Shown here piece after piece: positions 1 through 16,938 of a stretch of DNA of 64,000 bases. The translations under genes and the position numbers were made by a program. Position 1 is the stretch's first letter. Each line of letters opens with the position of its first letter. This DNA is from Allolobophora icterica. Its lineage: Eukaryota > Annelida > Clitellata > Crassiclitellata > Lumbricidae. The stretch covers positions 21,101,196 through 21,165,195 of the forward strand of contig OY744615.1 in the NCBI GenBank assembly GCA_963556255.1, written 5' to 3'. Under the pieces are notes generated by a model, which saw nothing but the letters and a program-made list of their open reading frames with translations, made no database searches and was not told where the DNA came from.

Positions 1-207
1 TAATTTCTTCGCCCTGCTGAATAACTCTCATGACCCTGATGCGACCAACTGAAATTGTAGAGCTGGCGCCGCCACTGGGCAAAGAGGAGGGAACTACAGA
101 GGGTGGGTCTTTTTAAGACCGACTCGGGATGATACTTTATGCTCATCTGTCAAAAGGCACCATATAAATAAGCGATTACGATTACATAAAGCATACAGAA
201 ACGGGCA

Positions 208-497
208 GCGATAGGGCAGCTTAGAGGGCAGCTGAGAGGGCAGTTGAGAGGGCAGCTGAGAGGGCAGCTGAGGAGGCCGCTGAGAGGGACACCAATGAGT
301 GGACGACAAAGGAGGAGGAGAAACAGATATAAGCAGAGGTAGAATAGAGAAGAAAAGGCATAGAATAGAGATAGAAACAGAGATAGAATAGAGAATAAAA
401 TGCATAGAATAGAACAGAGATAGAAACATAAATAGAATAGAGAACAAAAGGCACAGAATAGAATAGAGATAGAATAGAGATATACAGAATAGATAAT
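208..497. repeat. Degenerate low-complexity tandem repeat
   Basis: Starts with about seven copies of an 11-12 bp GGGCAGCTGAGA-like unit (about 208-285) and continues as degenerate GAATAGAGATA units to about 495. Open frames crossing it are Ser/Leu/Phe-rich low complexity on the minus strand and carry no recognisable domain. Confidence 0.7.
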
Positions 498-503
498 AAA
501 AGG

Positions 504-774
504 CAGGGGCGCCCGCAGGCTTTAAAAAATTGGACGCACACCCCAAAAAAAATTGGACGCACACTCCTCCAGTCCCCTCCCATCCTACCCGTCATACACT
601 GAAAATGACTCAGAGTGACTCATTAGACACAATTCAATTTAGATAACATCGAAATCTTTAACATGCCGTATTGTCGTTCATAAAAAATATCCATGCTCTC
701 CTTTATACTTGTGTGGATTTGATCTGGTGGGTGGACGCACGTGCGTCCAGTGCGTCCGCCTGCGGGCGCCCCTG
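504..774. mobile_element. hAT-like MITE with perfect TIRs
   Basis: The ends are perfect inverted repeats, CAGGGGCGCCCGCAGGC at the left and its complement at the right. The element is flanked by an exact 8-bp duplication ATAAAAGG (496-503 and 775-782). CAGGG termini and 8-bp TSDs are typical of the hAT superfamily. The 271 bp interior has no coding capacity and contains a repeated TTGGACGCACAC motif, so it is non-autonomous. Confidence 0.88.
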
Positions 775-782
775 ATAAAAGG

Positions 783-1375
783 CATACATAGAGACAGACA
801 AAGAGATAAATGAACGTGCGGACTAGATGTTACACACAGTGACTGGTAGACCGACAGGCAGCCAGACAATCAGACGGACAGAGGTATCGTCAATGCAAGA
901 CGACATAAACATTGTTCTTTATCTAGCACCATAAATTGTAGGATTGGAAAGCGACTATTGTTTACTGCATTCGGGTATTTGCTTAGAAATATTTAGACGA
1001 CGGTTACGAGTCTCCGGCGACCGATAAAAGAAGAAATATCCTCTGTTCGCGCGAAACATAAAATTATTACCCAGCGGAACTGAAATAAAACTATGAGATG
1101 GTAGACCGGATATATCCCGTGGCGTAGGCACAGGAAATGCTTAGGCTCTTCCACGAAACTGCTCGAGAACTAATCATCTGAACTTATCGTTGGCACCTGT
1201 TAAGCCAGCCACTCCCATCTGGCGTCCAGTCAATCCGTTGATCCATATTAACAGTACACTCGGGCGAAATCAAATCCAACGCAAAAACGTGGTAAACAAA
1301 TAAGTACTCGCTCTACTTCGACAACCTAATATTTTTTATTTACTTGTTGTCGATCTTTCCAGAGATGTTTGAAGA
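783..1375. other. Unassigned spacer
   Basis: No gene, RNA or repeat is recognised here. The only ORFs are short and lack codon structure or domains. Confidence 0.5.
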
Positions 1376-1834
<459 letters not shown>

Positions 1835-2177
1835 GGGTAAAAGATGACGATAATCATAATCATTATCATTTTCAACATCACTGTAATCATCATTCCATTT
1901 ATTGTTCCCAAAAACTATACATTACATAATGCAGTGTACAGACACATATGTTTCAGGGATTGAAATGACTCATGAATAACGTAATAGACTTACAATACTT
2001 TAACTGTTTAACACAACAGAATAAAAAACCAGAACTAAAAGCTTACTTACAGGAAATATGATTCATTCAATTTATTCATTCAAATGTGTGGCGCACACTT
2101 TTTAAGTCCTATATAGGCCTAATAAGGAAAAAGAAGAGCAGTGCCTTATAAGCTAACCCCGAGTTGATAGTTATAGG

Positions 2178-2440
2178 CAGTGCTATTTTCAGCCGGAACG
2201 CGCCGGAACAGCGTTTCGGCACCTTTTTTCAGCTACTAAAATTAATTCATTTTTTTAATAATAAAAACAATAATTTAGTTATTTTAGTTTAATTTCAGTG
2301 TTGTGAACTGGTTTCAGTGTTTATTGAGAACCCTCCCAACCCTCAATCCCGTTTTCTCGGGATTTTAGCTTTTCCATAATTGTTCAGTTCCGGAACCTAC
2401 TGTCCAGTTCTGGAACATTTTTTCCTAGAAAAAAGCACTG
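2178..2440. mobile_element. hAT-like MITE, CAGTGCT family, copy 1
   Basis: Begins CAGTGCTATTTTCAGCC and ends AAAAAAGCACTG. The flanks are GTTATAGG and GATATAGG, an 8-bp duplication with one mismatch. It is the same family as the copy at 48991-49245, with which it shares the internal GGAACGCGCCGGAAC block and an AT-rich core. It is non-coding. Confidence 0.85.
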
Positions 2441-3890
<1,450 letters not shown>

Positions 3891-4002
3891 TACTATTACT
3901 ACTATTATTACTAGTACTACTGATACTACTGCCACAACCACTACTACCATTTTCGCTTCCATATTACTACCACCACCACTACTTCCACCACTATTTAAAT
4001 CT

Positions 4003-4147
4003 CGTGCTAGCACGGTCCCAACACGGGGACCTTAAATGGCGTGGCACCCATTCAAACGGACAGCGGTTGGTGAAGGATCTCACCCGATCAATTCATTGAA
4101 AAATGAGCAGGGTCGAGGCCATATACGGTCGCTATAGAAAATCGCGT
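4003..4147 (+). repeat. Dispersed repeat family Y, copy 1
   Basis: A 140 bp block (GGGACCTTAAATGGCGTGGC ... GGTCGCTATAGAAAATCGCG) recurs inverted at about 6647-6770 and, more diverged, at about 52005-52140. It is followed by an ATTTAC-rich stretch. It looks like the 3' part of a retroposed element. The superfamily is not identified. Confidence 0.7.
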
Positions 4148-4316
4148 ACATTTACATTTACATTTACTTCCACTACTACGCTATTACTACTACTACCACT
4201 ACAATAACAACAACTACTACTACTATTACACCAACTACTACCACTACCATTCAACTCATTAATTTGTATTGTGAGAAGTCGGAATGAATGCAAGGAACGA
4301 ATTGAGGGATGGAGGG

Positions 4317-4446
4317 ATGGAGGGAAGGGAAGGGAAGGAAGGGAAGGGAAGGGAAGGGAAGGGAAGGGAAGGGAAGGGAAGGGAAGGGAAGGGAAGGGAA
4401 GGGAAGGGAAGGGAAGGGAAGGGAAGGGAAGGGAAGGGAAGGGAAA
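4317..4446. repeat. (GGGAA)n pentanucleotide microsatellite
   Basis: About 25 units of AGGGA/GGGAA, purine-only on the plus strand. Confidence 0.95.
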
Positions 4447-5095
4447 AAGGAGGCGCGTAAACTCCTGTGATTGAAGAACAAAGGAAGGAATCTACCGATC
4501 AGTGTGTTCATAGCAGTTTTACTATAAATAAAGAAGATGTGAACCTCTCCTCTTATTAATAACAATGATAATAATAATCATCGTCGTCGTCGTCGTCATC
4601 ATCATCTGTCCGTCGATCGCCTTCCAGTCGTCAGAGGCGCCACGACGAACCCGTTCGCTTGGTAGGAATCATCATCATCAGACGCAATATGAATAATTAC
4701 AATCTCATTATCTTAAACAGTTCTCGCACGTCATACATCTCCGAGCGTTATTATCGTTGGGCTACAACGCCTAACAACTAGCCCAAATCGAGCCTTTGTT
4801 GCCAACCGCTGCCGTTAAACCGCCATTAGGAATCCATTTTGTGTCCTCATCGCAACCGATGACCTCTGTCGATGTGACCATAAACCATCGACGATCGTTG
4901 TAACGGTTTCTTGAAATCATTTGTCGTCTTCGGCGCGGCCATCTTGAAGCCCTTTCGTCATTCAGTTAATGAGACTGTCTGCGCATGCGTGAGAGCGACG
5001 ACGAAACGAAGGAAGGAAGAAAGAATGAAGGCCTCGTCGTCGCTTAGGAAGAACTCCTTCCGCCTTCTGTCTATCGTTTATCATTGTTTTTGTCT
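4447..5095. other. Unassigned spacer
   Basis: Contains short CGT and CAT triplet runs (4575-4605, 4665-4680). No gene recognised. Confidence 0.4.
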
Positions 5096-5160
5096 TTCTC
5101 TGTCGGTCTCTTTTAGTGTCTCAGCCTGTCTCTGTCTCTGTCTCTGTCTGTGTCTCTCGC

Positions 5161-5191
<31 letters not shown>

Positions 5192-5600
5192 TTCTCTCTC
5201 TCTCCTTCTCTATCTGCCTGCGCATCAAATCTCTACCTCTGCTTCTGCCTGTACCTCCTTACGTCTCTGTCTCTATATCCCTGCATCTATCTCTGTCTCT
5301 GTCTTTGTCTATATATGTTTCTGATTATGTCTCTTTCGCTGCTGATAGCCTACCTCTGCTTCTCACTCAGTCTCTTCCTGTGTCTGTCCTTTCCACTGTT
5401 TTCTATCCATGTCTCTATCTGTGTCTGTCCTTTCCTCTGTCTCTGCATCCATGTCTCTACTTCAGCATCTGTCTCCTTCTGTGTCTCTACCGATATCTTT
5501 GTCTCTATCTGTCCCTGTCTATACCTATGTTCATGCATCTGCCTCTGCTGTTTCTCCATCACTGCCTCTGTCTCATACAATGCTTCTTCTTCATCTCAAT
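5096..5600. repeat. CTGT/TCTG-rich low-complexity DNA
   Basis: Degenerate TCTGTC and CTGT repeats with a purer (CTGT)n core near 5161-5192. The Ser/Leu/Cys-rich frames are shadows of the repeat. Confidence 0.85.
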
Positions 5601-5673
5601 CATCATCACCTTCTTCTTCATTATCATTATTTCTTCGTTGTTTCCTGTTCTCCATTAGCTAATGTAATAATTA

Positions 5674-6108
5674 TAATTGCCGCATTGGATTGAGGCAAAT
5701 AGATCGATTTTAAGTCCAATTTAATGTAATAATGGAATGAGGCAAAGAAATCTATTTTTGGAGTCTAATTTAATGTAATAATTATAATTGCAGCATTGGA
5801 TTGAGGTAAAGAGATCTATTTTTGGAGTCTAATTTAATGTAATAATTATAATTGCAGCATTGGATTGAGGTAAAAAGATCTATTTTTGGAGTCTAATTTA
5901 ATGTAATAATTATAATTGCAGCATTGGATTGAGGTAAAGAGATCTATTTTTGGAGTCAAATTTTATGTAATAATTATAATTGCAGCATTGGATTGAGGTA
6001 AAGAGATCTATTTTTGGAGTCAAATTTTATGTAATAATTATAATTGCAGCATTGGATTGAGGTAAAGAGATCTATTTTTGGAGTCAAATTTTATGTTATA
6101 ATTATAAC
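5674..6108. repeat. 64-bp satellite array
   Basis: The motif GCAGCATTGGATTGAGGTAA recurs every 64 bp (CAG at 5791, 5855, 5919, 5983, 6047). There are five near-identical monomers after one or two diverged, shortened ones. Later monomers share a TCAAATTTTATG variant in place of TCTAATTTAATG. An orphan monomer lies at about 7172-7222. Confidence 0.95.
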
Positions 6109-6309
6109 TAGATGTTTGCCCGTCCTAAGACGTGAAATTTATTATGACCTTCATAGTTTAAAATTTGTGAAAATGTAATCATAAACAATGTTTTGCGAAA
6201 AACAAATTCTATTTACGTTTTACAGCTTGACGAAGTTTTTTTTTCTCAACAGGATCGTGTCGATCGTCATCCATGATGACGTTCGAAAGTGTTGCGATTA
6301 AATGTAAAA

Positions 6310-6646
6310 CTGAAGTCTCACCTTTTCAAATACTCCTACCCTGACTCATCTGATCCTCCGCCTTCCAATTATTCTCGCCGTAAACGACACCCGCCTTGAC
6401 CGCTGCTCTGCCTCTCCTGATCTGGTACCCTGGAAATCGGACTTGGGCCTCTTTTGGACTACTCTCTGGAACCCCTCTGATTTGATTTGGCCTTCTGGAA
6501 ACCGGACTCGGACCTCTCTTGGACTACTCTCTGGAAATCCCCTCTGATTTGACGTGGCGCTCGTGAATAGGCTGGTGCCTGCGCTTGGCCTTCGAGTGGC
6601 GCTTTAGAATTTTGGAGATTACGAGTACGATTACGATTACGCGATT
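6310..6646 (+). mobile_element. LINE family X 3' end, copy 1
   Basis: 5'-truncated 3' terminus of a non-LTR retrotransposon. It ends in the shared block GCGCTCGTGAATAGGCTGGT ... GGCGCTTTAG followed by a GATTACG tail. Related ends lie at 40100-40370, 51370-51650 and 62905-63355, and inverted at 61880-62060. In two of these, the upstream part reads FHSKLKSH(F/R)FKN, resembling the extreme C-terminus of LINE reverse transcriptases. The 3' UTR holds ~63-bp repeats. Confidence 0.65.
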
Positions 6647-6770
6647 TTCTATAGCGACCGTATGGCCTCGACCCTGCACATTTTTCAATGATTTGATCGG
6701 GTGAGATCCTTTACCACCACTCTCCGTTTGAATAGGCGCCATGCCATTTAAAGTCCCCGTGTAGTTAGAA
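6647..6770 (-). repeat. Dispersed repeat family Y, copy 2
   Basis: Reverse complement of the 4003-4147 block. It abuts the GATTACG tail of the LINE X fragment tail to tail, so the two families share one simple-repeat junction. Confidence 0.7.
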
Positions 6771-7818
6771 GATCGTAAAACGCGAAATAAATATTAAGAA
6801 ATTCTTTCTATGAGGATTGCATAGGCCTATATATTATACTAACGAACAAACTGAGACGGCTATAGAAAGTCGATCAATTAAAATAATCATATTCTTGCTA
6901 TGTGTGGCCTAATGTAGGCGTTTTAAAACTTTGAATTAGGTCGCCATTTGTAAACAACGTCGTTGGTCATCAATATTGATTATTATTTTGGAAGCTGCCA
7001 GGCCAGTGACGTCACAATTAAGCCATTACTATTATTAAGCCGAAACAATTGGTCGCCTTGGCGATATTCAGTACAGCGCGCATGCGCATAACGTAGTGTC
7101 ACATGCAAATGTGGACACAGATCGTGAGGAAGATCGTGAGGAAGTGACCTTTCTCTTCGTTTATATATATTATTGCAGCATTGGATTGAGGTAAAGAGAT
7201 CTATTTTTGAAGTCAAATTTAATTAGACTGGAAGCCGCCAACTCATATTAGCCACTCTGCTAAATGACTCCACTTGCTTTCCGTATCGTCTGAATATTAA
7301 CACAGCATCAGCTTCAAGCGATGTCACTATATTGGGTTTCGACTGTATACTTCAAAGGATTGGACCGCGCAATACTTTAGCAGTCGCACGAACGAGCAAA
7401 CTGCACTGCTCAGAGTACGAATCAAAACCTACTGTCACGAAGTCGACGACATAGGTTCGTATAATTTAATGGAAAGCCCAAAATACCAAATCATTTGTAC
7501 TGCCTTGTGTGTATCTGGTATGCAGACCATATATATGTATACATATACATATATATATACATTACGTATACACGAAATGGCATTACAGTTATTTGAACTA
7601 TAGACGATATGGTTCAAAGAGTGTCGCCGCTGCTGGACCATCCATCTAGAACAGCATATCGCCTGGTATTCGAAACTACCATCAGTCATTCGATCGATCT
7701 AGAATAGAACTTAAAACAACAGTGTTCCTTCAAGAGTATCCACTCTCCACGTGACTGAGCGAGTCCGTCACAGCCCACAGCCCCAAACTGTATAAGACCA
7801 TTAAACTAGATGCCTATA
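6771..7818. other. Unassigned spacer with orphan satellite monomer
   Basis: A single copy of the 64-bp satellite (TTGCAGCATTGGATTGAGG) sits at about 7172-7222. No gene recognised elsewhere. Confidence 0.5.
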
Positions 7819-8091
<273 letters not shown>

Positions 8092-8399
8092 TCCCCTAAT
8101 TTTGGCAATCCCGAGCGATCCGAGGGGAAAAAATAATACCAATGATAATAGTCTAATTATAATACTACTAGGGTACTACTACCACCACCACTACCACAAC
8201 CACTACTATACTACCACTGCTGCTGCTGCTGCTTCTACTACTACTACGGTTTTGAGAGTGGTGGTTTATTGATGGGTGGTTCCAGAAGAAAGTATAGGCC
8301 TAGGTGAGGCATGGATTGCGTCACACAATGGCTGTTGAATCATCTCTGCCACACCCATAATAATAATAATAATTATGCATAATGAAATGCATAATAAGT

Positions 8400-8446
8400 G
8401 CCAGCGAAAGTCTTCGAAACATAAACTTCGGCTGCCGCTTATATCG
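8400..8446 (+). repeat. Short dispersed repeat, copy 1
   Basis: The block AAGTCTTCGAAAC-TAAACTTCGGCTGCCGCT recurs at about 9300-9346 with one or two changes. It is probably the end of an unidentified retroposed or DNA element. Confidence 0.55.
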
Positions 8447-8466
8447 AACCATTCTCTCGTATATAT

Positions 8467-8526
8467 AAGCAAGTCATCCACATAAGATCCTGAGTATACT
8501 CAGGATCTTATGTGGATGACTTGCTT
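8467..8526. repeat. Perfect 60-bp palindrome without spacer
   Basis: Thirty bases beginning AAGCAAGTCATCC are followed immediately by their exact reverse complement, with the centre TGAGTA/TACTCA at 8496/8497. No mismatch and no loop are seen. No TSD or TIR framework is visible around it. Confidence 0.95.
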
Positions 8527-8874
8527 TTCCTTTTTCCTCCCAAGGGAAATTTTCATTTTATAAATCTCAATATTGGGGTTAAAAGCCCTTCTGCTCTTCT
8601 TTCTAGTGGGAGTCCCACACCCCTTGGTCCCGTGAACTGCCACCCTCGTATGGCCCTTGTATATATATATATATATATCACATGAATACATATGTGTTTA
8701 TTTGCTTGTATGTTTGTGCGTGTATGTATGCATGTATGTGAGTGTATGTGTGTTTGCGTGTGTGTGTCTACATGTATCAACATATTTTGGGGCGTAACCA
8801 AAGGGATGTCATGCATCGAGTCATATTTATGGCTGGCCTTTGGAGAGCTTTCTTAGAAATTGCTATAAATAAGT

Positions 8875-8877
8875 GTG

Positions 8878-8927
<50 letters not shown>

Positions 8928-8930
8928 TAC
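8875..8930. repeat. (TA)n microsatellite
   Basis: ATATAT dinucleotides interrupted by a few C and G. A smaller TA tract lies at 8659-8679, and TGTA-rich sequence lies between them. Confidence 0.9.
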
Positions 8931-8989
8931 AAAATATATGTTTTTATATATAAACATAGATATACGCCTATATATATGTACGAGATACG

Positions 8990-9062
8990 GAGCTGATTGG
9001 TTAGAGTGCTCGACTTGTAACTCGAAGAGTAGGACTACGGAATATCGGTTCTGCCAATTCCT
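8990..9062 (+). pseudogene. tRNA-like fragment (tRNA-derived SINE head?)
   Basis: GATTGGTTAGAGTGCTCGAC followed by TTGTAACTCGAAG resembles the D-arm to anticodon-arm part of a tRNA with a TGT anticodon (Thr-like). No good B box (GGTTCGANTCC) follows, so it is not an intact tRNA gene. A tRNA-derived SINE head or a relic is likelier. Confidence 0.4.
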
Positions 9063-9299
9063 TCACTCACCATTGCTCAGAGCCATCGATTGATGCTCGG
9101 CCATTAGATAGTAGCGCTTAAGAAATGCATAATAATAATTATATTTATAATACTAATACACATACTAAATAATCCAACATGAATGAGCTAATTTTTTTGC
9201 AATTCCTTTTGAAACTGAAGATTGCCTCAACCATAACCTTGACCCAGGGTCATCACCCAGACTTAAAAGTAAGTCTAATATACCGAAGATGGATATCGG

Positions 9300-9346
9300 T
9301 TCTGCCAGCAAAAGTCTTCGAAACGTAAACTTCGGCTGCCGCTATT
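9300..9346 (+). repeat. Short dispersed repeat, copy 2
   Basis: Second copy of the 8400-8446 block, preceded by GATATCGGTTCTGCC, which also occurs just after the tRNA-like fragment at 9040-9055. These pieces may be parts of one fragmented element. Confidence 0.55.
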
Positions 9347-9964
9347 TCTGCCAGAACATTAAAATCGAACTAAGCCTCAGCCTCGAAGCCAATATCTCAC
9401 GCAATAACTCTTACCGCATGTTGTGCGATCATCCCACCACAGGGTGGGTCAATAAAATTCGCGCCCCGTGCGACCGATGCCGCCATAGGGTGCGCCAATA
9501 ATAAACGGGCAACGGAGAGAAAATTAATACGCCAAATAACATGGCTCTGGTCGTAGCCGAAGTGGCCTTTATCAATCGCTCCATCGGTTCCTCATTCCTG
9601 ATTCCACTCAGGGCTCAATGAATATAAACCAGGCGCGATTAACGGCCTCTCCTCGGCCCTGCAGGATCCGGTCCGGCCAGGCACAAGACGACGTTCTCTT
9701 CATCCCGCGCGGCGATAAAAACGCTCTCACTTCAACGTCGGTGCGGCGTAAAGTCAGGTCCGCCGTGAAATCTGGTCCGCCTGTTCGTTGGACAGCTAAC
9801 GGTCCCTGACTGACCCGTTAAGTCAGTTTAATCCGACGGTTATTCCGTTGTATAGCTTCCGGAAACAATAAGCACGGACCGGATCGACTTATATAAGTCA
9901 AGCGCCACACGTAAGACTCTATACGACACAAACGGGTAGCATATGGAACACAGAAGCAGATGGA
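9347..9964. other. GC-rich unassigned segment
   Basis: CpG-rich compared with its surroundings, most clearly at about 9650-9830. ORFs here are short and carry no domain. It could be an exon or promoter fragment, but nothing supports a specific call. Confidence 0.35.
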
Positions 9965-11742
9965 GAATATGACCGACCGAAAGACAGACCGAAAGACAGA
10001 CCGAAAGACAGATTGAAAGACAGACCGAAAGACAGATTGAAAGACAGATTGAAAGACAGACCGAAAGACAGATTGAAAGACAGACCGAAAGACAGACCGA
10101 AAGACAGACCGAAAGACAGATTGAAAGACAGACCGAAAGACAGATTGAAAGACAGACCGAAAGACAGATTGAAAGACAGACCGAAAGACAGATTGAAAGA
10201 CAGACCGAAAGACAGACCGAAATACAGACCGAAAGACAGATTGAAAGACAGACCGAAAGACAGACCGAAAGACAGACCGAAAGACAGACCGTAAGACAGA
10301 CCGAAAGACAGACCGAAAGACAGACCGAAAGACAGACCGAAAGACAGATTGAAAGACACACCGACAGACACACCGACAGACAGACCAAATAACAGGCCGA
10401 AAGACAGATTGAAAGACAGACCGAAAGACAGACCGAAAGACAGACCGAAAGACAGATTGAAAGACACACCGACAGACACACCGACAGACAGACCAAATAA
10501 CAGGCCGAAAGACAGATTGAAAGATAGGCCGAAATACAGACCGAAAGACAGACCGAAAGACAGACCGAAAGACAGACCGAAAGACAGACCGAAAGACAGA
10601 CCGAAAGACAGATTGAAAGACAGACCGAAAGACAGATTGAAAGACAGACCGAAAGACAGATTGAAAGACAGACCAAAAGACAGACCGAAAGACAGATTGA
10701 AAGACAGACCGAAAGACAGATTGAAAGACAGATTGAAAGACAGACCGAAAGACAGATTGAAAGACAGACCGAAAGACAGATTGAAAGACAGACCGAAAGA
10801 CAGATTGAAAGACAGACCGAAAGACAGATTGAAAGACAGACCGAAAGACAGATTGAAAGATAGGCCGAAATACAGATTGAAAGATAGGCCGAAATACAGA
10901 CCGAAAGACAGACCGAAAGACAGATTGAAAGACAGACCGAAAGACAGACCGAAAGACAGATTGAAAGACAGACCGAAAGACAGATTGAAAGACAGACCGA
11001 AAGACAGACCGAAAGACAGACCGAAAGACAGATTGAAAGACACACCGACAGACACACCGACAGACAGACCAAATAACAGGCCGAAAGACAGATTGAAAGA
11101 TAGGCCGAAATACAGACCGAAAGACAGACCGAAAGACAGACCGAAAGACAGACCGAAAGACAGACCGAAAGACAGACCGAAAGACAGATTGAAAGACAGA
11201 CCGAAAGACAGATTGAAAGATAGGCCGAAATACAGATTGAAAGATAGGCCGAAATACAGACCGAAAGACAGACCGAAAGACAGATTGAAAGACAGACCGA
11301 AAGACAGACCGAAAGACAGATTGAAAGACAGACCGAAAGACAGATTGAAAGACAGACCGAAAGACAGACCGAAAGACAGACCGAAAGACAGATTGAAAGA
11401 CACACCGACAGACACACCGACAGACAGACCAAATAACAGGCCGAAAGACAGATTGAAAGATAGGCCGAAATACAGACCGAAAGACAGACCGAAAGACAGA
11501 CCGAAAGACAGACCGAAAGACAGACCGAAAGACAGACCGAAAGACAGATTGAAAGACAGACCGAAAGACAGACCGAAAGATAGATTGAAAGACAGGCCGA
11601 AAGACAGATTGAAAGACAGACCGAAAGACAGACCGAAAGACAGATCGAAAGACAGACCGAAAGACAGATTGAAAGACAGACCGAAAGACAGACCGAAAGA
11701 CAGACCGAAAGACAGATTGAAAGACAGACCGAAAGACAGACT
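9965..11742. repeat. 12-bp minisatellite with higher-order blocks
   Basis: About 148 tandem 12-bp units, mostly GACAGACCGAAA and GACAGATTGAAA. A rare variant cluster (GACACACCGACA ... AAATAACAGG) begins at 10355, 10463, 11039 and 11399, spacings that are all multiples of 12. Blocks 10861-11220 and 11221-11580 are nearly identical 360-bp (30-unit) copies. Because 12 is divisible by 3, stop-free frames of 500-650 codons appear on both strands (Lys-Asp-Arg-Pro or Ser-Val-Phe-Arg repeats). These are artefacts. Confidence 0.97.
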
Positions 11743-14370
<2,628 letters not shown>

Positions 14371-14429
14371 TATGCGTGTGTGCTTAACTACTTAGCACAC
14401 ATTCCATAGAGATTGTGTAACTCAGTGCT

Positions 14430-14870
14430 AATCGGGCTTCCAGAAACGCGTTCGTCCTCAGTCCTCAGTGCAATCGGTCTTAAATGCTGCAGCCAGACTT
14501 ACCGCACGTCTCCCACGTTACTCACAGATCTCTATGTATACATGAACAATAATCTTCACCGGCTTCCTGTGGCGTCTCGGATCAGATTTAAGGTCTTGCT
14601 CTTAGTAACTAAGTCCCAGAAGCGCCTAAATATCTCTGTGATGTGATGCGTAAACCACTCTCTGCCCGCTCTTCTCGTCCTCTTCGTTCCTCCGTCCGAT
14701 TTGATCTTTTTGTCCCACGATCGCTAACTTCCCTTTAGTGGGTCCCTAACTATAGAAGAACCTCCCCTCTGCAATCCGTAGTAGAATTTTAGAGCGGATC
14801 AAACCTGCATCTCTTCGCTGCCTAAATACTTTTTAGTAAATAGACAAAATTGCCTTAGACTTGATTGTAA
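14430..14870 (+). pseudogene. Decayed LINE reverse transcriptase C-terminus
   Basis: Conceptual translation with several frameshifts gives LNAAARLTARLPRYS, then RIRFKVLLLVTKSQK, then a Ser/Arg-rich tail. This follows the conserved C-terminal order of CR1/L2-type LINE ORF2 proteins (NAAAR, DRI.FK.L.L..K). Stops and shifts are frequent, so it is a dead, 5'-truncated copy. Confidence 0.65.
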
Positions 14871-15344
14871 AGATGTTCTTTAGCACAGGAGCTTCATGTC
14901 AGTGAAATTAGCAGAGATGTCAACAATCTAGGCAAATTAATGTCTGACGTTATTAGATACCAGTTTCATATTATAGCGATTAGTATATGAAAATGTTAGA
15001 AATGTACATTCATGTTCTTACTTCCCTGGCCATAAGAGGATTGAAGATTTATGGATGGATCGTTTCCTCAAGCCGATCTCGTTTAGCTGACTTTTATGAG
15101 ACTCGGGAGAAGAGGAAGAAGAAGAAAAAGAAGAAGAACAAAACAAGAGCAAGAACAAGAACAAGAAGAATACAAGAAGAAAAGAACAAGAAGATGAACT
15201 TAATACAACCCAGCGCTTTCAATAATACTGATATTATCATCCATGGCCATCGCATCTACTGGCATATCTCCTTTCATTTTCTCTTTCTATCGTTCTGCTG
15301 ATCTCTTTTTCAGTTTCTTATCTCTGCGTTTGTGTACGTTTTGG
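14871..15344. other. Unassigned spacer with AAG-rich tract
   Basis: A degenerate AAG/AACAAG tract lies at 15107-15195. No gene recognised. Confidence 0.4.
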
Positions 15345-16318
<974 letters not shown>

Positions 16319-16887
16319 CAGAGGCGTAACTTTGGTCTAGAAAGTGGGGGTATCAATTTCTTACATACGCGAAGGAAGGCGGAGACTGCGATCTATGGGA
16401 TGGCACAATAATAAAATATTGATTGGCATTGTTCAAAAAGCGGGGCTACGGTACCCTCCAGTCCAAAAAGTGGGGGTACAGCCCGGGCAGGAGCGTAGCC
16501 ATACTTCAATTCAAGAGGAGGCAAATACTGCTTGTCAAAAAATTTGATGACCTTTTTTGGGGAATTTCTTCAAAAAAAATTTGGGGGAATTTCTTCAACA
16601 GAAAATTTGATGACCTTTTTGGGAAATTTCTCCACTAAAACATTTGATGACCTTTTTGGGGGAATTTCTTCGCCAAAACATTTTATGACCTTTTTTGGGA
16701 GATTTCTTCCGTTTCACGAGGAGGCAACATCCACCTCTAATCGGGCGTACTTGAGGATGCAGGACTATAACCCAAGGAAAATTTTTAAATCTAAAAAACC
16801 AAGAGGAGGCAAATGCTTCCTCTTGCATCAATGTAGCTACGAGTATGGGTACGGGAACCCCTCGTACTCCCACAAATTACGCCTATG
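16319..16887. mobile_element. hAT-like element with internal minisatellite
   Basis: Left end CAGAGGCGTAACTTTGG and right end CCACAAATTACGCCTATG are imperfect inverted repeats. The flanks CATGCGCA and CATGTGCT may be an eroded 8-bp TSD. The interior at 16536-16715 holds four to five ~50-bp repeats of AATTTGATGACCTTTTTTGG. A second terminus-like word, CAGGAGCGTAGCC, at about 16487 suggests a nested or composite structure. A related left end occurs at about 47622-47665. It lies in the first intron of the neuroligin gene. Confidence 0.6.
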
Positions 16888-16938
16888 CATGTGCTTGTGT
16901 CAACGTGAGTGTATTGAACGTATCGAAGTCGAACCTAC

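Noticed and set aside
9965..11742. CRISPR-like array
   Set aside because: Units are contiguous without unique spacers and the context is eukaryotic.
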